DNA of 64,000 bases from Saururus chinensis (lineage: Eukaryota; Streptophyta; Magnoliopsida; Piperales; Saururaceae), in NCBI GenBank assembly GCA_035235625.1, contig CP141145.1, positions 5,022,001 through 5,086,000 of the forward strand, read 5' to 3'. Below the pieces are notes generated by a model. The model had not been told where the DNA came from. It did not search any database and was given only the letters and a program-made list of their open reading frames with translations. Made by a program: the position numbers and the translations under genes. Positions 1 through 10,587 of the stretch are shown in pieces. Within the stretch, counting starts at the first letter, position 1. The number at the start of each line of letters is the position of its first letter.

Positions 1-673
1 TTGTACTTTGATTTAATATTTATATATATTTAAAAAATAAAAAACTTGCACCTCGAGAAATTTTGATGAATATTTAAAAATCAATATTTTTTATTATTTT
101 ATTTATAAAAATAAATTTAAAAAATATTAGAATGTGATTTGGGTTACTATTTTTTAAATAATATTAAGTTTAAGTTTGGCAAAACTTGACGTCTCTATCT
201 CCAAATGATAGACCTGGCCAACATAGTCTAGCTATGAGATTTGTTCCAATCTTAAAAAGGCTCCCATGCGTGCATCACATGCACATGTGCATATAATATG
301 CACAATTATACTTTAAAATACTGCCCATCTCCAAACCTCCTTTGACGCTAGCTCCAGTGCCGGTGCCACCGTAGACACACCCTTCCTCATATGGTCAGCC
401 CAGCTCTACCACATGACCAGCTAAAGTTCTTGGCCTTAGCATGGCCAGCAAGCAGCCGGAGACTCCTACTCTAGCATGGTCATAGACTCAAAAGTCATGG
501 CCAAAGCAGCTTGCAGCTTGCAGCTTGCAGCTAGCTATACTGCTTTGCTCTTGACATGGTAAATAATAGCATGAAGCCCACCCAATCCACTTACTCTTAG
601 GAAATTTCGCCTTTTACATGTTTCAATTTAATCATCTCATGATTATCTTATTTAAGTCACGGCATCTAAACCC
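1..673. other. Intergenic DNA, no gene seen
   Basis: I see no coding segment or recognisable transposon here. The only local structure is a short run of a 7-base unit (gcagctt, about three to four copies) near 506-535. The sequence is AT-rich. Confidence 0.6.
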
Positions 674-738
674 GCGGGGATAGCTCAGTTGGGAGACCGT
701 CAGACTGAAGGTCGCGTGTTCGATCCACGCTCACCGCA
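674..738 (+). pseudogene. tRNA-Phe (GAA) lacking 8 bases
   Basis: The 5' half (gcggggatagctcagttggg) and the 3' half (gtcgcgtgttcgatccacgc followed by tcaccgca) match a plant nuclear tRNA-Phe, with the seven-base acceptor stem gcgggga pairing with the 3' end. The expected length is 73 bases and only 65 are present. The loss lies in the anticodon arm: the normal gene reads ctgaagatctgaag there, and here a single ctgaag remains, so eight bases between two short direct repeats are gone. The anticodon stem cannot close. There is also a g-to-c change in the D-arm (gagaccg instead of gagagcg). It is probably a non-functional tRNA pseudogene or tRNA-derived fragment, not an organellar tRNA. Confidence 0.85.
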
Positions 739-740
739 CT

Positions 741-796
741 GTTTCTGTTTTACTTTCGTGTTTCGAAACATGAAAACACGAAAGTAAAACAGAAAC
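741..796. repeat. Perfect 23-bp hairpin next to the tRNA
   Basis: Bases 741-763 (starting gtttctgttttactttcg) are the exact reverse complement of 774-796, leaving a 10-base loop that contains part of a tgtttcgaaaca palindrome. The hairpin begins two bases after the tRNA 3' end. It could be a small fold-back element or a replication-generated palindrome. Nothing shows that it is a microRNA gene. Confidence 0.85.
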
Positions 797-2286
797 AAGT
801 TATATAGTCACTACTAGATAGGGGAGCGTCTATTTTTAAAATGGGTGTTCCTGTGTGGCCAGGGAGCATAAAAAATACTTCCTAATATGATCTATTGTCG
901 TGTGGAATGTCTATTTTGAAAATAGATATATTTTTTGCGTTCCTTATACTTATTAGTAACGCAGCTCCTGGTGTTCATGAGGTAGATATGTCACATTGGG
1001 TCTATTGGATGATGACCAAACATATTCAACATATATTAACATTTTTTTAATTCAATTAGTTTTTGGATGCCAGCTCACCCCTAAGACGTTGGCTCATGTT
1101 TGACACTTTAATTTTTTTTTCTAATTTAATTAATTTTTAGATGATTAGTTTACCCTATTGTTTTAGCTAGCCTATCCCATCATATACACACATGGTGGAT
1201 ATCTATTCATAAGTAATTTTTTCTTTATTTAGATTTTCCTTTTTTTTAAGTCACTATTTGTACAAAGACCGTTTCCTTGCCACCCTTCTCATACAAACCA
1301 TGGTTTCCTCTTACCGTATAAAAAGGCAAAAGGTGAGGTAGATTGGTAGTTTGTTAGAAGTAAGAAGATAAAACTATGCCGACAGTGCCACATAGTAAGA
1401 CTTCGGAATAGTTTTTTATGCTCCATTTTAACAATAATAATGAGCTGAACAAATGCGAGACTTTGATATTTAAGATTGCGGAACATATGCTAGTGCATGT
1501 AAAGAACATTAGAGTGGTATTAACGTAATTTAGATTAAACTATAGTTTATTGGTGTTGGGATAGAAATTAGAAATTTTAGATATTTATTTCTCAAATTAT
1601 CTCAAATTATTTGGTTAGGCCTTATTATTGCTACATGTCTCAAATAGGACCTATTGTGCTTTGTAGATATGATGCACTTTTTGAGGAATATAGATGACGT
1701 TGTGAGATAATCATAAGACCCTTGACTTGTTTAGAGGGTCATGGATATGTTGGAGATGGAAAGTAGACACGGAGATATATATGAAAGATATACATCCAGA
1801 GTCCCTCAGAGACATAATGTAATGGAGAATGTGTGGACTTTGGGAATTAGCTATACATGGGATGTGTGCAACATATAAGGCAACTTGCCATTAGTGAGCA
1901 GATTACATCTAGAAGTCAGCATGTTTTCAAAGAGAGAATCAGCACTTCAAGTGAACCATGGTTCAGAGAAGGAGGGCAAGCCAATCTAATTTAAGGACCA
2001 GCAACAAAAGCAAGAAGCAATAGCAATAAGGTAAAACATAATAAGAGCAGCTTATGTGAAGATCAAAACAAACAAAGAAAATTATAGAGAAGATCATGTA
2101 ATTTGGAAAATGTCCCTCTTTCCATTTAGTTCCAAGCTTACAAAAGGAATGAAGGAGGTCCGAATAAGAAGAAGCCAATCCAATTCGTCCAGCATCCATG
2201 TCCATAGAAGTTCGCAACAATTTTTTTTAGCATGAAATCAGAGAATTCAATTAAAGAAAGGAACCTAAAAATAAAGAAAGAAAGAA
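797..2286. other. Intergenic DNA, no gene seen
   Basis: This AT-rich stretch has short open frames on the minus strand only, with no recognisable domain or codon pattern. It ends in an aaag-rich tract that abuts the Mutator-like element and supplies its left target-site duplication (2278-2286). Confidence 0.5.
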
Positions 2287-3515
2287 GAGGAATTGACCAA
2301 AGTAGACTTTGGTCAAATATCCGAAATGTGAGCAAGTTTTTAAAATTTACCAAAGTAGACTTGCTCATGTGAGAACGTGTACACGTGGGAGCGCTTTTGA
2401 CTTAAATACCCTCCCCAAACTACTCTCCCGCTTCTTGGTGTCTACTCCCGCTCGGTCGTGACTGTTCATCTCCCTCACCACCTTCACCTCTTGGAGAGCA
2501 TCATCTTTACCATTTCCGACTTCATCTGTCCGTTTGTGTCACCCTGGCCGGAGAGCTTTTAGTCTTCTTGGCCTCATTCCCTTCCAAAGCCATCATTTCA
2601 CCCTCGCCTTCAGTACCCTTACTGCCCTCATTTCACCATCGGCCATCTTGCCCTGACCCTCACCGATCTCACTGCCCTCATCTCAGCCTCAGCCATTTTT
2701 CCCTCGCCTTCACTACCCTTATCTCGGCCTCGCCCTCGCTTGCACTGCGATATCTCGTCCTCGCCATCATATGAAGGTATGATTTTTTTTATAAATTTGC
2801 TATTTTTTCTAATTTTTATTGGATTTTGCCTACATTTCCCATACGTAATTTGTTAACAAATTTCTGTAGTTGGTCTTATTTGTTTTTTTGCCTGTATTTC
2901 CCATATTATTGTAACTCTTACATAAAAACTAAAATTTGGATTTTATTGCAAATCAAACATTAATTAGTTACAAATTGCTTGTTGTGATTAGTACGCAATG
3001 ATTAAATTTTGTATTTTTGTTATGAGTAAGCATCAATTAGTCTCAAATTGACCACTGTGAAGAAATTATGTTAAATGTTACTATCAAACTGAGAACTGAA
3101 TAACTACAAAATTGGAAAAATGTAAATTTAAATTAAATATACGTGGTTAAATAAACTTAAATTGAACTAAAATTAAATTAAATTGAAATTAAATTTTCTA
3201 ATTTTTTGACATAAAATATGTGGATAAGTGGAAAAGTATGAAGCGCAATAATTAGAAAGCTATAAAACTGGAAAACTATAAAACTGGATAACTGTAAAAT
3301 CGAAAAACTATAAAACTAGAATACTAGATTATAAAAAGCATTCTCTTTATTTTATTTGAGCAATCTCTTTTTCAGATATTAATATCTTGATTATACAATA
3401 TTTTTATATTCCCTTTTCATTGATTTCTAATCTAACATATTTGTATAGGAAATATGTCAAACGCTGTAGGAAAAACAATGAAAAAGGGGAAATTGCCGAA
3501 TAAGCATTATGAAGG
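2287..3515 (+). repeat. Left terminal inverted repeat of the MULE
   Basis: This arm aligns, with indels, to the reverse complement of 9462-10578. Matching blocks include the terminal gaggaattgacc, the stretch around ctcatgtgagaac and cacgtgggagc, the tract of gccctcatctcagcctc repeats (about 2560-2760), the ttgtgattagtacgcaatga block near 2980, and the region just before and after the ATG at 3454. The inverted repeat therefore covers promoter, leader and first codons of the passenger gene. The 68-residue open frame at 2568-2774 lies in the low-complexity part and is not supported as a gene. Confidence 0.8.
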
Positions 3516-5094
3516 GGACCCCCAATGCAAGTTAAATTATTATTATATTGGTAAATTAAAAGAGCACTTTGACAGGCACAAAGTGCAGAAGAAGTTGTTT
3601 AAGAGGACATGTTTCGGTAAGTTTATGGAATGTGAGGTTACGCGAAACATGTTCCCTGCCAAAGCCTTCCACCATCTCCTTAAGAGGCATAAGGGGGATT
3701 ACCTATTTCAAGCGAATGGGAGGATGAACATAAAGCTTTCACCGAAAAAATTTTGTTTGGTTAGTGGCCTAAGATTTGTTGACTCTCCTCACCCATCAGT
3801 GCCTAAATTCTTGAAGAAAGGCAGCCTCTTATTGCGAATATTTGGGAAGTTGAAGTTATTAATAAGGAATGAGGAGTTGTTCCAGAAGATTACAGTATGT
3901 AAAAATGACAAGGATGCCGTAAAGTTGGTAGTAGTTCTTGTATTAGAAAGTTTATTGGTGGGTAGAGGGTGGAACAATAAGGTGGATAGGAGATACTTGC
4001 AGCTTGTAGATGACCTGGATGGTTTTGATGAGTATCTTTGGGGAAACCTTTGCTACTAGGACATATTGTAGGGTTTAGAGCAAGCTGTGAGGTCTATGGG
4101 CAATTTAAATTACAATGTCTATAGTTTTGTGTATGTTGTAATGATAAGTTTTACTTATTTATTGAATTTGTTAAAATATTTTAGTAATTAACTGATGGAG
4201 AGTTATGTTTTGGTGTGGGCAATGAAGAGGATTCCGTTGCTGGGGGATTGCTATGCAAGCAAAACGAGGAGTACTTTTCCTCTTATATGTAGCTAGGCAT
4301 CTTACAAGAAGCCCAAATTTCATTATCTTGAGGAGGTGGTTTTTAGTGGGAATGTATGTACTAACTTTTCATTCGTTTAGAATAACTTATGCTACACACA
4401 TACATGGTACATTTACCTTGTGATATGTAGGTAAAAGTTTTAAAGGCTATAACTGTAGATAAGGAGGACAAAGAGTCAAAGGCACTTATTCATAAAGCTG
4501 CAAGTTTGAAGTCCTTGACGAATGAGAGAGTAACATTTACATCATTTGTCAGTCTTCAAACAGCTTTTGATGGTGAAGATGTTGAGGGAAGTCTACCTCT
4601 GATGATGACTCTATGGGGGAATGAAATTCCCAAGAAGTGGCTTAATCTTTAGAGGAAGATGTAGATGAGAATTTTATAGTGAAAAACAGAGTGGCTGGGG
4701 AGACTTCCAATTGGAAGGAGGATAGAAAGGGGAAACATAGGGTGGGGGATGAGGGTTTGCATGCCACATTGCTTGATATATTATCTTCCTTAAGAAGGAT
4801 TGAAAATAAAGTAGATAAATTGGAGTCAAAGGTTATGAACAAGGCATCTAAGGAAAAAGTAAAAAGATTATGAGGTTTAAGCTTTCATTACAAATTTGCC
4901 AATTTTTATATTTGAATTAAAATGAGCTATAATGATGTGTTTGTAGGTGCCCGTTGTTAAAGAAAAAATTTCTTGTCAAATGGATTGCGATTTGCCGCAT
5001 GTTGATGAAGTAAGTACAATGTAAAATAGAAAAATAGTAAAACTAGAACACTGTAAAACTATTCTAATTTTTCTTCATGGTGTTTATGTAGAAT

Positions 5095-5670
5095 GTGGTT
5101 AAAGAGATGGATGGAGAGGTGGAAAAGGCGGCGGATGTGGAGGATGAAGTGGCGGACGATGAGGTAGAGGCTGAGGAGGAGGGGGAGGAGGAGGAGGAGG
5201 TGGAAGAGGAGGATGAGGACGAGGAGGAGGAGGATAAGGAGGAGGTGGAAGAGGAGGATGAGGAGGAGGAAGATAAGGAGGAAGAGAAGAAAGATGAGGA
5301 AGAGACAGATGAGGGTATGGAGGTGGAGAAGAAGGAAAAGGAAGAGAAAAAAGAGGAGATGGAGGAGGAGAAGGATGAGGAAGAGCAGGAGAAGAAGGAG
5401 GAAGAGCAAGAGAAGGAGGAAGAGGAGGAGGAGGTTGAGAAGGAGGAGAAGGGTTAGGATGCAAAGGAGGCTGAGAAGGAGGAGAAGGGGGAGGATGCAA
5501 AGGAGGCTGAGAAGGAAGAGAAGGGGGAAGATGCAAAGGAGGCTGAGAAGGAGAAAGAGGAGAAGAGGGAGGATGCAAAGAAGGATGAGGAGGAGCCTGA
5601 CAAGGAAAAGGAGGAAGAGAAGGGAGATGATGTAAAGGAGAAGGACGAGGAGGGGAGTGTCGTGGGGACT
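5095..5670 (+). repeat. Glu-rich coding tract with 36-bp tandem repeats
   Basis: The plus-strand frame is almost pure Glu/Lys/Asp, typical of the acidic linker of DUF1985/ULP proteins. Near 5457-5570 a 36-bp unit beginning gatgcaaaggaggctgagaa occurs about three times, encoding DAKEAEKEEKGE-type repeats. A TAG at 5455-5457 interrupts the frame just before the repeats. Purine-strand bias makes long open frames on all six frames here; the Leu-rich and Pro-rich minus-strand frames are shadows. Confidence 0.8.
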
Positions 5671-6561
5671 ATTGTTGTCATTGAGGTACAGATAATTTTT
5701 GTTTATTAAAGGTACTTGCATATAACAAGAACTAATATTTTTCTTATCTTCTTATGTAGGACAAAGAAGAGGACAATAAGCCTTTAAGTCAGCGTAAATT
5801 AGTAATTACACCAGCGGGAAGGGTGAGGGCTAAGAGTAAATATCGAAAACCCCCCTACATAGACATACATAAAAAGGGCAAAAAAAGAAAGGACACTGAG
5901 AATGATATGGATATGTGCCTTGAACACCTAAAGGTTGATACCTCTACCATGAAGAAGGTGAAGAGCAATAAATTGCTCATGCTAAGTGAGGCTGCCCGAT
6001 TGGATTTTACTAACCCAGTTTCATTTGGGGCAACAAAAGAAGACATGTTAAATAAGTTTTTAGAGAATGGTGTGAAGAAGTGAGTTCATTTGTTATTATT
6101 CCAAATGGGGACCTTTTAATTTTAATACTATTTACTTGGTATTGTATTTGATTTGAGGGTTGGTATTTGTAATAAGTAGATATGTAGACCTTAGGGGCAC
6201 TCTTATAACCCCAACATTATTGAAGGGCTTTACAAACCCTCGAAGATGGCTAGGAGATGAAGTATGTGTATTGATTTATGTTGTTTTAATATATGTTTGC
6301 AAGAGCTAAGGAAGGAATATGTATTAATCTAATGTATTTTTGTTTTTATATAGCACATTGATGCTTATGTACACTCATGCGCAACAATAGGCCTCGATGG
6401 GTGAGGGACCAAATATTCCACTCATTGCATTTCCTGGTAAGTCTTATCATTTTTTTAATACACTAAACTATCAACTATGAAATGTATAACTATGAATAGG
6501 ACAATGGATAACTATCAATAGGATAATGGATAACTATCAGGATGAAAGTTAATTTATTGTA

Positions 6562-7140
6562 ATGTGTTTGCAAAGATTGCTTGTGCGTGATTGTAAGGAT
6601 GCAATAGATAAGTGGATAGAAATCAAAGATGCACATGGCAAGCTGCCAGAGTTAGAGGAATGGGCCGACATGTGGACATCAGTCCCAGACTCTTTGAAGA
6701 GTTTGTTGAGTGTCAAAGGAAAATCATTTTCAAAATTTTCACATCATTACTTCCCATTCAATGTCAACAACAATCATTAAATTTTGGTGGTGCTCTGTAT
6801 ATGTGAAGCTGATATTCAGAGTTTTGACCCTCTTTACTAAGGACAAGAGTTAGAAAAGTATGGCACTATGGTGGGCAAGCCACAGGTCCTTACACCTCTA
6901 ATCTTCTATAAGTTTGGATGGTTAGAGTGCACGAAATAGTGGACGATGGATATTGTGGAGGTAGTAGGTCACCCCAAACATGTTAACTGTGATGACTGTG
7001 GGGTTCTTGTATGCTTATACATGTGGTATTTGTCACATCGATATACTTTAATCTTCATTGGTGAGGACGTGCCCTAGCTAAGGAAGTTACTTGCTTACCA
7101 GTTATGGACAAAAAAAGGGTTACAGTATGAATTTAGTCAT
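6562..7140 (+). pseudogene. ULP1-like peptidase catalytic region
   Basis: This is the C-terminal part of the MULE passenger gene. The catalytic His is readable in NVNNNH (codon 6775-6777), followed by a TAA where Trp is expected, then ILVV. A probable catalytic Asp follows in IQSFDPLY. The nucleophile is in DDCGVLVCLYMWYL (Cys codon 6997-6999). ULP1 proteases normally have a Gln a few residues before the Cys for the oxyanion hole; the equivalent positions here read PKHVN, so the Gln appears lost. Several stops, for example after LECTK and after GEDVP, break the frame. It cannot encode an active protease as it stands. Confidence 0.75.
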
Positions 7141-7334
7141 TCATTAATTATTTTCTTTTCTTAACATTTAATTGAAGGCTTTACTAATGCAGTTGTTGAA
7201 CCCTTTTTTCAAAGTATTGCAACAGCCTTCCGAAGACATAGAAGCAAGCATAAACCCTACTAAGTGTTGAAGCACAAACAGAACTTAATATATTTAATTA
7301 TTCATTGTCATAAAACTCGGTTCATTGTTTTTGA

Positions 7335-7462
7335 ATTAAAAATACTAAGAACACACATTTAGATATTGTTCTTTTATGGTGTATTCAGATGGATATTGTC
7401 TGCAGATGGTTATTTTATGTTGTATTAAAGATACTAACAACACACATTCAGTTATTGTTCTT
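7335..7462 (+). repeat. Direct duplication of about 40 bp
   Basis: Two imperfect copies of a segment, attaaaaatactaagaacac near 7336 and attaaagatactaacaacac near 7423, each continue into acacattyagntattgttctttt. They are about 87 bases apart in the non-coding part of the MULE. Confidence 0.7.
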
Positions 7463-7814
7463 TTCCATTTTCTATCACACAAAATGAGCAATCTAGAGAA
7501 AAACCATACTAACATAATGGGATGCAACCTGGACATAGTACGCATCCAAATGGGAATACTGGCAACTGGAAAATGGAAAGCTGGGAACTTGAAAAATGAC
7601 AACTGGGAATTGGAAAATGGAAAGATGGGAACTAGAAAAAGTAACGGGGAAATGGAAAATCGCAATAAGAGAAAACGACAAATTGGAAACTACAAAAGTC
7701 TACAATAAACCTGGAAAGACAATTTATCCTTGTACACCTTTCATATCCACAAGAATACCTTTTCTCTTAACATATTGTAGAAGTAATATAATTGTACTTT
7801 TTTCTAGTTGAGAT

Positions 7815-7898
7815 GTCATATGATGAAGGGAGGGTAGTTCGGTCAAAAGCCTTCACACATTTGCAAGTTCCCACATGAGCAAGTCTCCATCATATGAC
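7815..7898 (+). repeat. Internal fragment resembling the MULE right end
   Basis: Bases 7831-7885 (agggtagttcggtcaaaagc onward to catgagcaagtct) resemble the right terminal repeat at 10447-10502 in the same orientation. The fragment is bracketed by an exact 11-base inverted repeat, gtcatatgatg at 7815 and catcatatgac at 7888. It may be the relic of an earlier terminus or of a nested MULE. Confidence 0.6.
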
Positions 7899-8507
7899 AA
7901 CCTAACAGGAAAAATCTACATCGGTCACTTAGTCTAGGAAAATGTCTTCATCTTCTCCGGTATGACTTCATCCTGCGATGGTTTTATCTCTAGTAAGGCT
8001 TCCTACCTGGGTTGGTTGATCTTTCGACCTACTTTTTTTTGCGCATTTGTTTCCTTCTTCATGGCATTTCTTTGACACGTCTCAACGTACAACTCCGTAT
8101 AGTCCTTCCGTGCAGAAGATTCATTCATGTGATTTGGGATGATGAGAAATGTGTTACTAGATGAAAAATGGTATTTTGGGTTGGTTATATATTGGTCATT
8201 ACGTAGTTTATGATAATAAGATTTCTGGCTAGCTGGAAAACTAAAAACAGGAAACTGGAAATTTGGAAGACTGGATAACTGAAAAACTGGAAAAGTAGAC
8301 AACTGGATAGTTGATATGATATGAGAAGAGCATGGAAAGGGATACACAAAGTTTGTTGTGTGTTTGGGACATACATTAGGATGCAAGTTGTAGGAAATAT
8401 AATTGCGACAATGCAGAATCAAAACTAATTGAAGTTCCATGCATGGTGATTTATGTTGTTCTCTTGGATATGTTGTATGAAGTGTGTAAATGGTCAAAGA
8501 AAGAGTA

Positions 8508-9110
8508 CTTATTAAAGTTAAATTTCATATATCCTATTGCAGTGCCTATTGACCTTCCACCTTCTCAAATAAATGATAATAGAACTCTATATCACTTCCT
8601 TCGAGAGAATAAGCTATGATTGAATGGAATACCATTGATGATAACTAAAGTAAGAAAAAAGAATATTACTGAAGGGAATATTAGTGTCAAAGTGCTGAAT
8701 GGCATGAGGAGATGAGAAGAAAAAGTGCAAAGTGGGAGGAGAATATAGGAAGAAGAGGAGCCATGTGGGAGGAGAAGGGCACATTTTCTAGTGTACCATA
8801 CAACACAACTGTCAATCTCAGTTGTGATGAAGATAAACTCCAATTAGATGAGCTATTTCATTTAGAGGAGGACCATAGGATGAAGAAAACACAAACGTCC
8901 TGAATTGATATTGAGTGAAAAGTAACACTCGATGACCTAGCAAGTGTAAAGGAAGAGTTCGATATCGATTCAAGCATTAATGAGTATGTCCAAACACAAA
9001 TATAGGTGACTTTCAATTTGGGCAAGATCCTTATTATGTTTCACCATCAGCATATGAAGATGATCCTATGGTCACTAGGAGAACTAAGCATAGATGTAGT
9101 CTAACTTTGG
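8508..9110 (+). pseudogene. Possible mudrA-like transposase N-terminal remnant
   Basis: In one plus-strand frame the sequence reads YPIAVPIDLPPSQINDNRTLY then HFLREN. Shifted frames give VKEEFDIDSSINEY and GQDPYYVSPSAYEDDP. This resembles the N-terminal region of plant MURA-like proteins, which often has a short hydrophobic stretch, an ND motif and a region rich in acidic residues. No MULE catalytic DDE domain or zinc knuckle follows; the sequence runs into the fold-back at 9049. Stops and frameshifts are frequent. Family assignment is inference from position and weak similarity. Confidence 0.35.
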
Positions 9111-9475
9111 AGCTCTAGGAAGCCTAGACATCAGCTCATTGCAACTATCATGCGATTAACTGGGGGATCACAGTAGGCGGGGCACGTCTCAATTGGGGAT
9201 CTTCCTCATGAACATCAGTGAGAATGGCCTATGCCAATTCCTGTCAGTGCACCATAATTTTAGGCTGCGCCGAGAGAAATTGTCATAGACCAATTGGTTG
9301 CCGTCTGTGAGGGAGATCCTCAATTGAGACGTGCCCCACCTATTGTGATTCCCCCGTTGATCACATGATAACTGTGCTGAGCTGATGTCTAGGCTTCCTG
9401 GAGCTCTAAAGTTAGATTGCATTTATGCTTAGTTCTTTGTCTTTGGAAGGGCGTTGTCATCCTCTTCATATAGCT
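9049..9475. repeat. Fold-back: 160-bp inverted duplication inside the MULE
   Basis: The arm 9049-9204 and the reverse complement of 9314-9475 share long blocks: gaactaagcata, tctaactttggagctc with aggaagcctagacatcagct, and ggggcacgtctcaattg. The spacer is about 109 bases. A transcript through this segment would form a long hairpin. The right arm also overlaps the inner end of the right terminal repeat. Confidence 0.82.
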
Positions 9476-10578
9476 TATTCAACAGTTTCCCTTTTCTGAT
9501 TTTTTCCCTACAACCTTTGACATTTCATATACAAAGATGTTAAATTAAAAATCAATCAAAAGGGAATATACATATATTGTATAATCAAGCTATTAATATA
9601 TGAAAAAGATAATGCCTAAAAAAATAAATTATTGCTCACTAATCAAGCTCTTTATTATCCAGTTTTATGGTTTTCCAGTGTTATAGTTTTCCAGTTTTAT
9701 AGTTTTCCAGTTGTAGGTGGAATTCCTAGTATATAGTTTCTAGTTTTATAGTTTTCCAGTTTTATATGTTTCTAGTATTCAGTTTCATACTTTTCCACTT
9801 ATTTTATGGCAAATGACCAGTAAAATTTCTATCAATTTCCAATTTTTCAGTTCTATAGTTTTCTAGTTTTGTAATTATTCAGTTCACAGTTTTATATTAA
9901 TATTTATCATACAATTTCGTCACAGCGGTTAAAAACATTAATCATTACGTACTAATCACAGCAAGCAATTTGTAATAGCTTAATGCTTTATTTTCAATAA
10001 AATCTATGTTTTCATTATTATGAGACAATCACAATAATATGAGAATTATAGGCACAAACCAAATAGACCAAAGGGTGAAATTTGTTCAATATTCATGTCA
10101 ACAATCATGTATGGGATATGCAGGCAAGATCCAATGACTATCATTAGCAAATATATCAATTTTGTAAAATAAATATACCCTCAGATGAGGGCGAGATGAG
10201 GGTACTGAGGGCGAGGGCAATTCCTCCCAGGTCTGAGATGAGGGCAATTCCTCTTGAGGCCGAGATGAGGGCAGTGAGGGGGACAGATGAAGTCGAAAAT
10301 GACAAAGAGGAACATATGGCAAGGGAGACGAACAGATGCTCTCCGAGAAGTGGAGGTGGTGAGGGAGACGAACATATGCTCTCAGGGAAGTGGCAGTGGC
10401 GAGGGAGATGAAGAGACTCACCATTCACCAAGGAGTCTACTTTAGAGAGGGTATTTCAGTCAAAAATGCTCCCACGTGTAAAAGTTCTCACTTGAGCAAT
10501 CTACTTTGATAAATAGTAGAAACTTGCTCACATTTCAGTTATTTGACCAAAGTAGGAGTCTACTTTGGTCAATTCCTC
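9462..10578 (-). repeat. Right terminal inverted repeat of the MULE
   Basis: This is the inverted counterpart of 2287-3515. The minus strand carries the same order: terminal gaggaattgacc, the cacgtgggagc block, the repeated gccctcatctc tract, the ttgtgattagtacg-type block, runs of aactggaaaacta, and an ATG at 9523-9521 equivalent to the passenger gene start at 3454. After that ATG the frame reads MSKVVGKKSEKGNC and stops. Frames within 10098-10431 are shadows of the low-complexity tract. Confidence 0.8.
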
Positions 10579-10587
10579 GAGAAAGAA

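Larger units (their letters stand above)
3454..7140 (+). pseudogene. DUF1985 / ULP1-like protease gene, degenerate
   Basis: Exon 1 (ATG 3454 to about 4130) has the DUF1985 pattern, including FGKFMECEVTRNMF, KFCLVSGLRF and YLQLVDDLDGFDEYLWG. TAG stops interrupt it just after that last motif, and the frame then continues. A further exon (about 4195-4350) reads ESYVLVWAMKRIPLLG with another stop. Next come a short exon from 4433, a coiled-coil-like segment (4679-4873, LRRIENKVDKLESKV), a Glu-rich tract (5095-5670), a basic linker (5823-6083), and a C-terminal ULP1-like peptidase region (6562-7140). Proteins of this group are C48-type SUMO-protease relatives spread by MULEs. At least five in-frame stops mean no full product. 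The ATG lies inside the terminal inverted repeat. Confidence 0.78.
2287..10578. mobile_element. Mutator-like element (KAONASHI/ULP-type MULE)
   Basis: The two ends are inverted copies starting gaggaattgaccaaagtaga. The flanking nine bases are aagaaagaa (2278-2286) on the left and gagaaagaa (10579-10587) on the right, matching at 8 of 9 positions, as expected for Mutator-type insertion. The left flank is low-complexity, so some of that match could be chance. Inside are a degenerate DUF1985 plus ULP1-like cysteine protease gene (3454-7140), a probable mudrA-like N-terminal remnant (8508-9110) and a fold-back (9049-9475). Plant MULEs that carry ULP1-like genes are an established group (KAONASHI in Arabidopsis). 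No intact transposase is present, so the copy is non-autonomous now. Confidence 0.82.

Noticed and set aside
741-796. MicroRNA precursor
   Set aside because: Perfect 23-bp pairing with a 10-base loop is shorter than typical plant precursors and there is no expression evidence. It is kept only as a hairpin.
2568-2774. 68-residue Ser/Pro-rich frame
   Set aside because: It lies in a low-complexity part of the MULE terminal repeat, and the inverted copy does not preserve the frame.
5059-5721. Long minus-strand Leu-rich frame and Pro-rich frame
   Set aside because: They are the complement of the purine-rich Glu tract; composition alone keeps the frames open. The plus-strand acidic linker fits the gene context.
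7345-8497. Minus-strand frames of 60-164 residues in the MULE interior
   Set aside because: They follow the aactggaaaa-type repeats and have no domain; they are repeat-driven.
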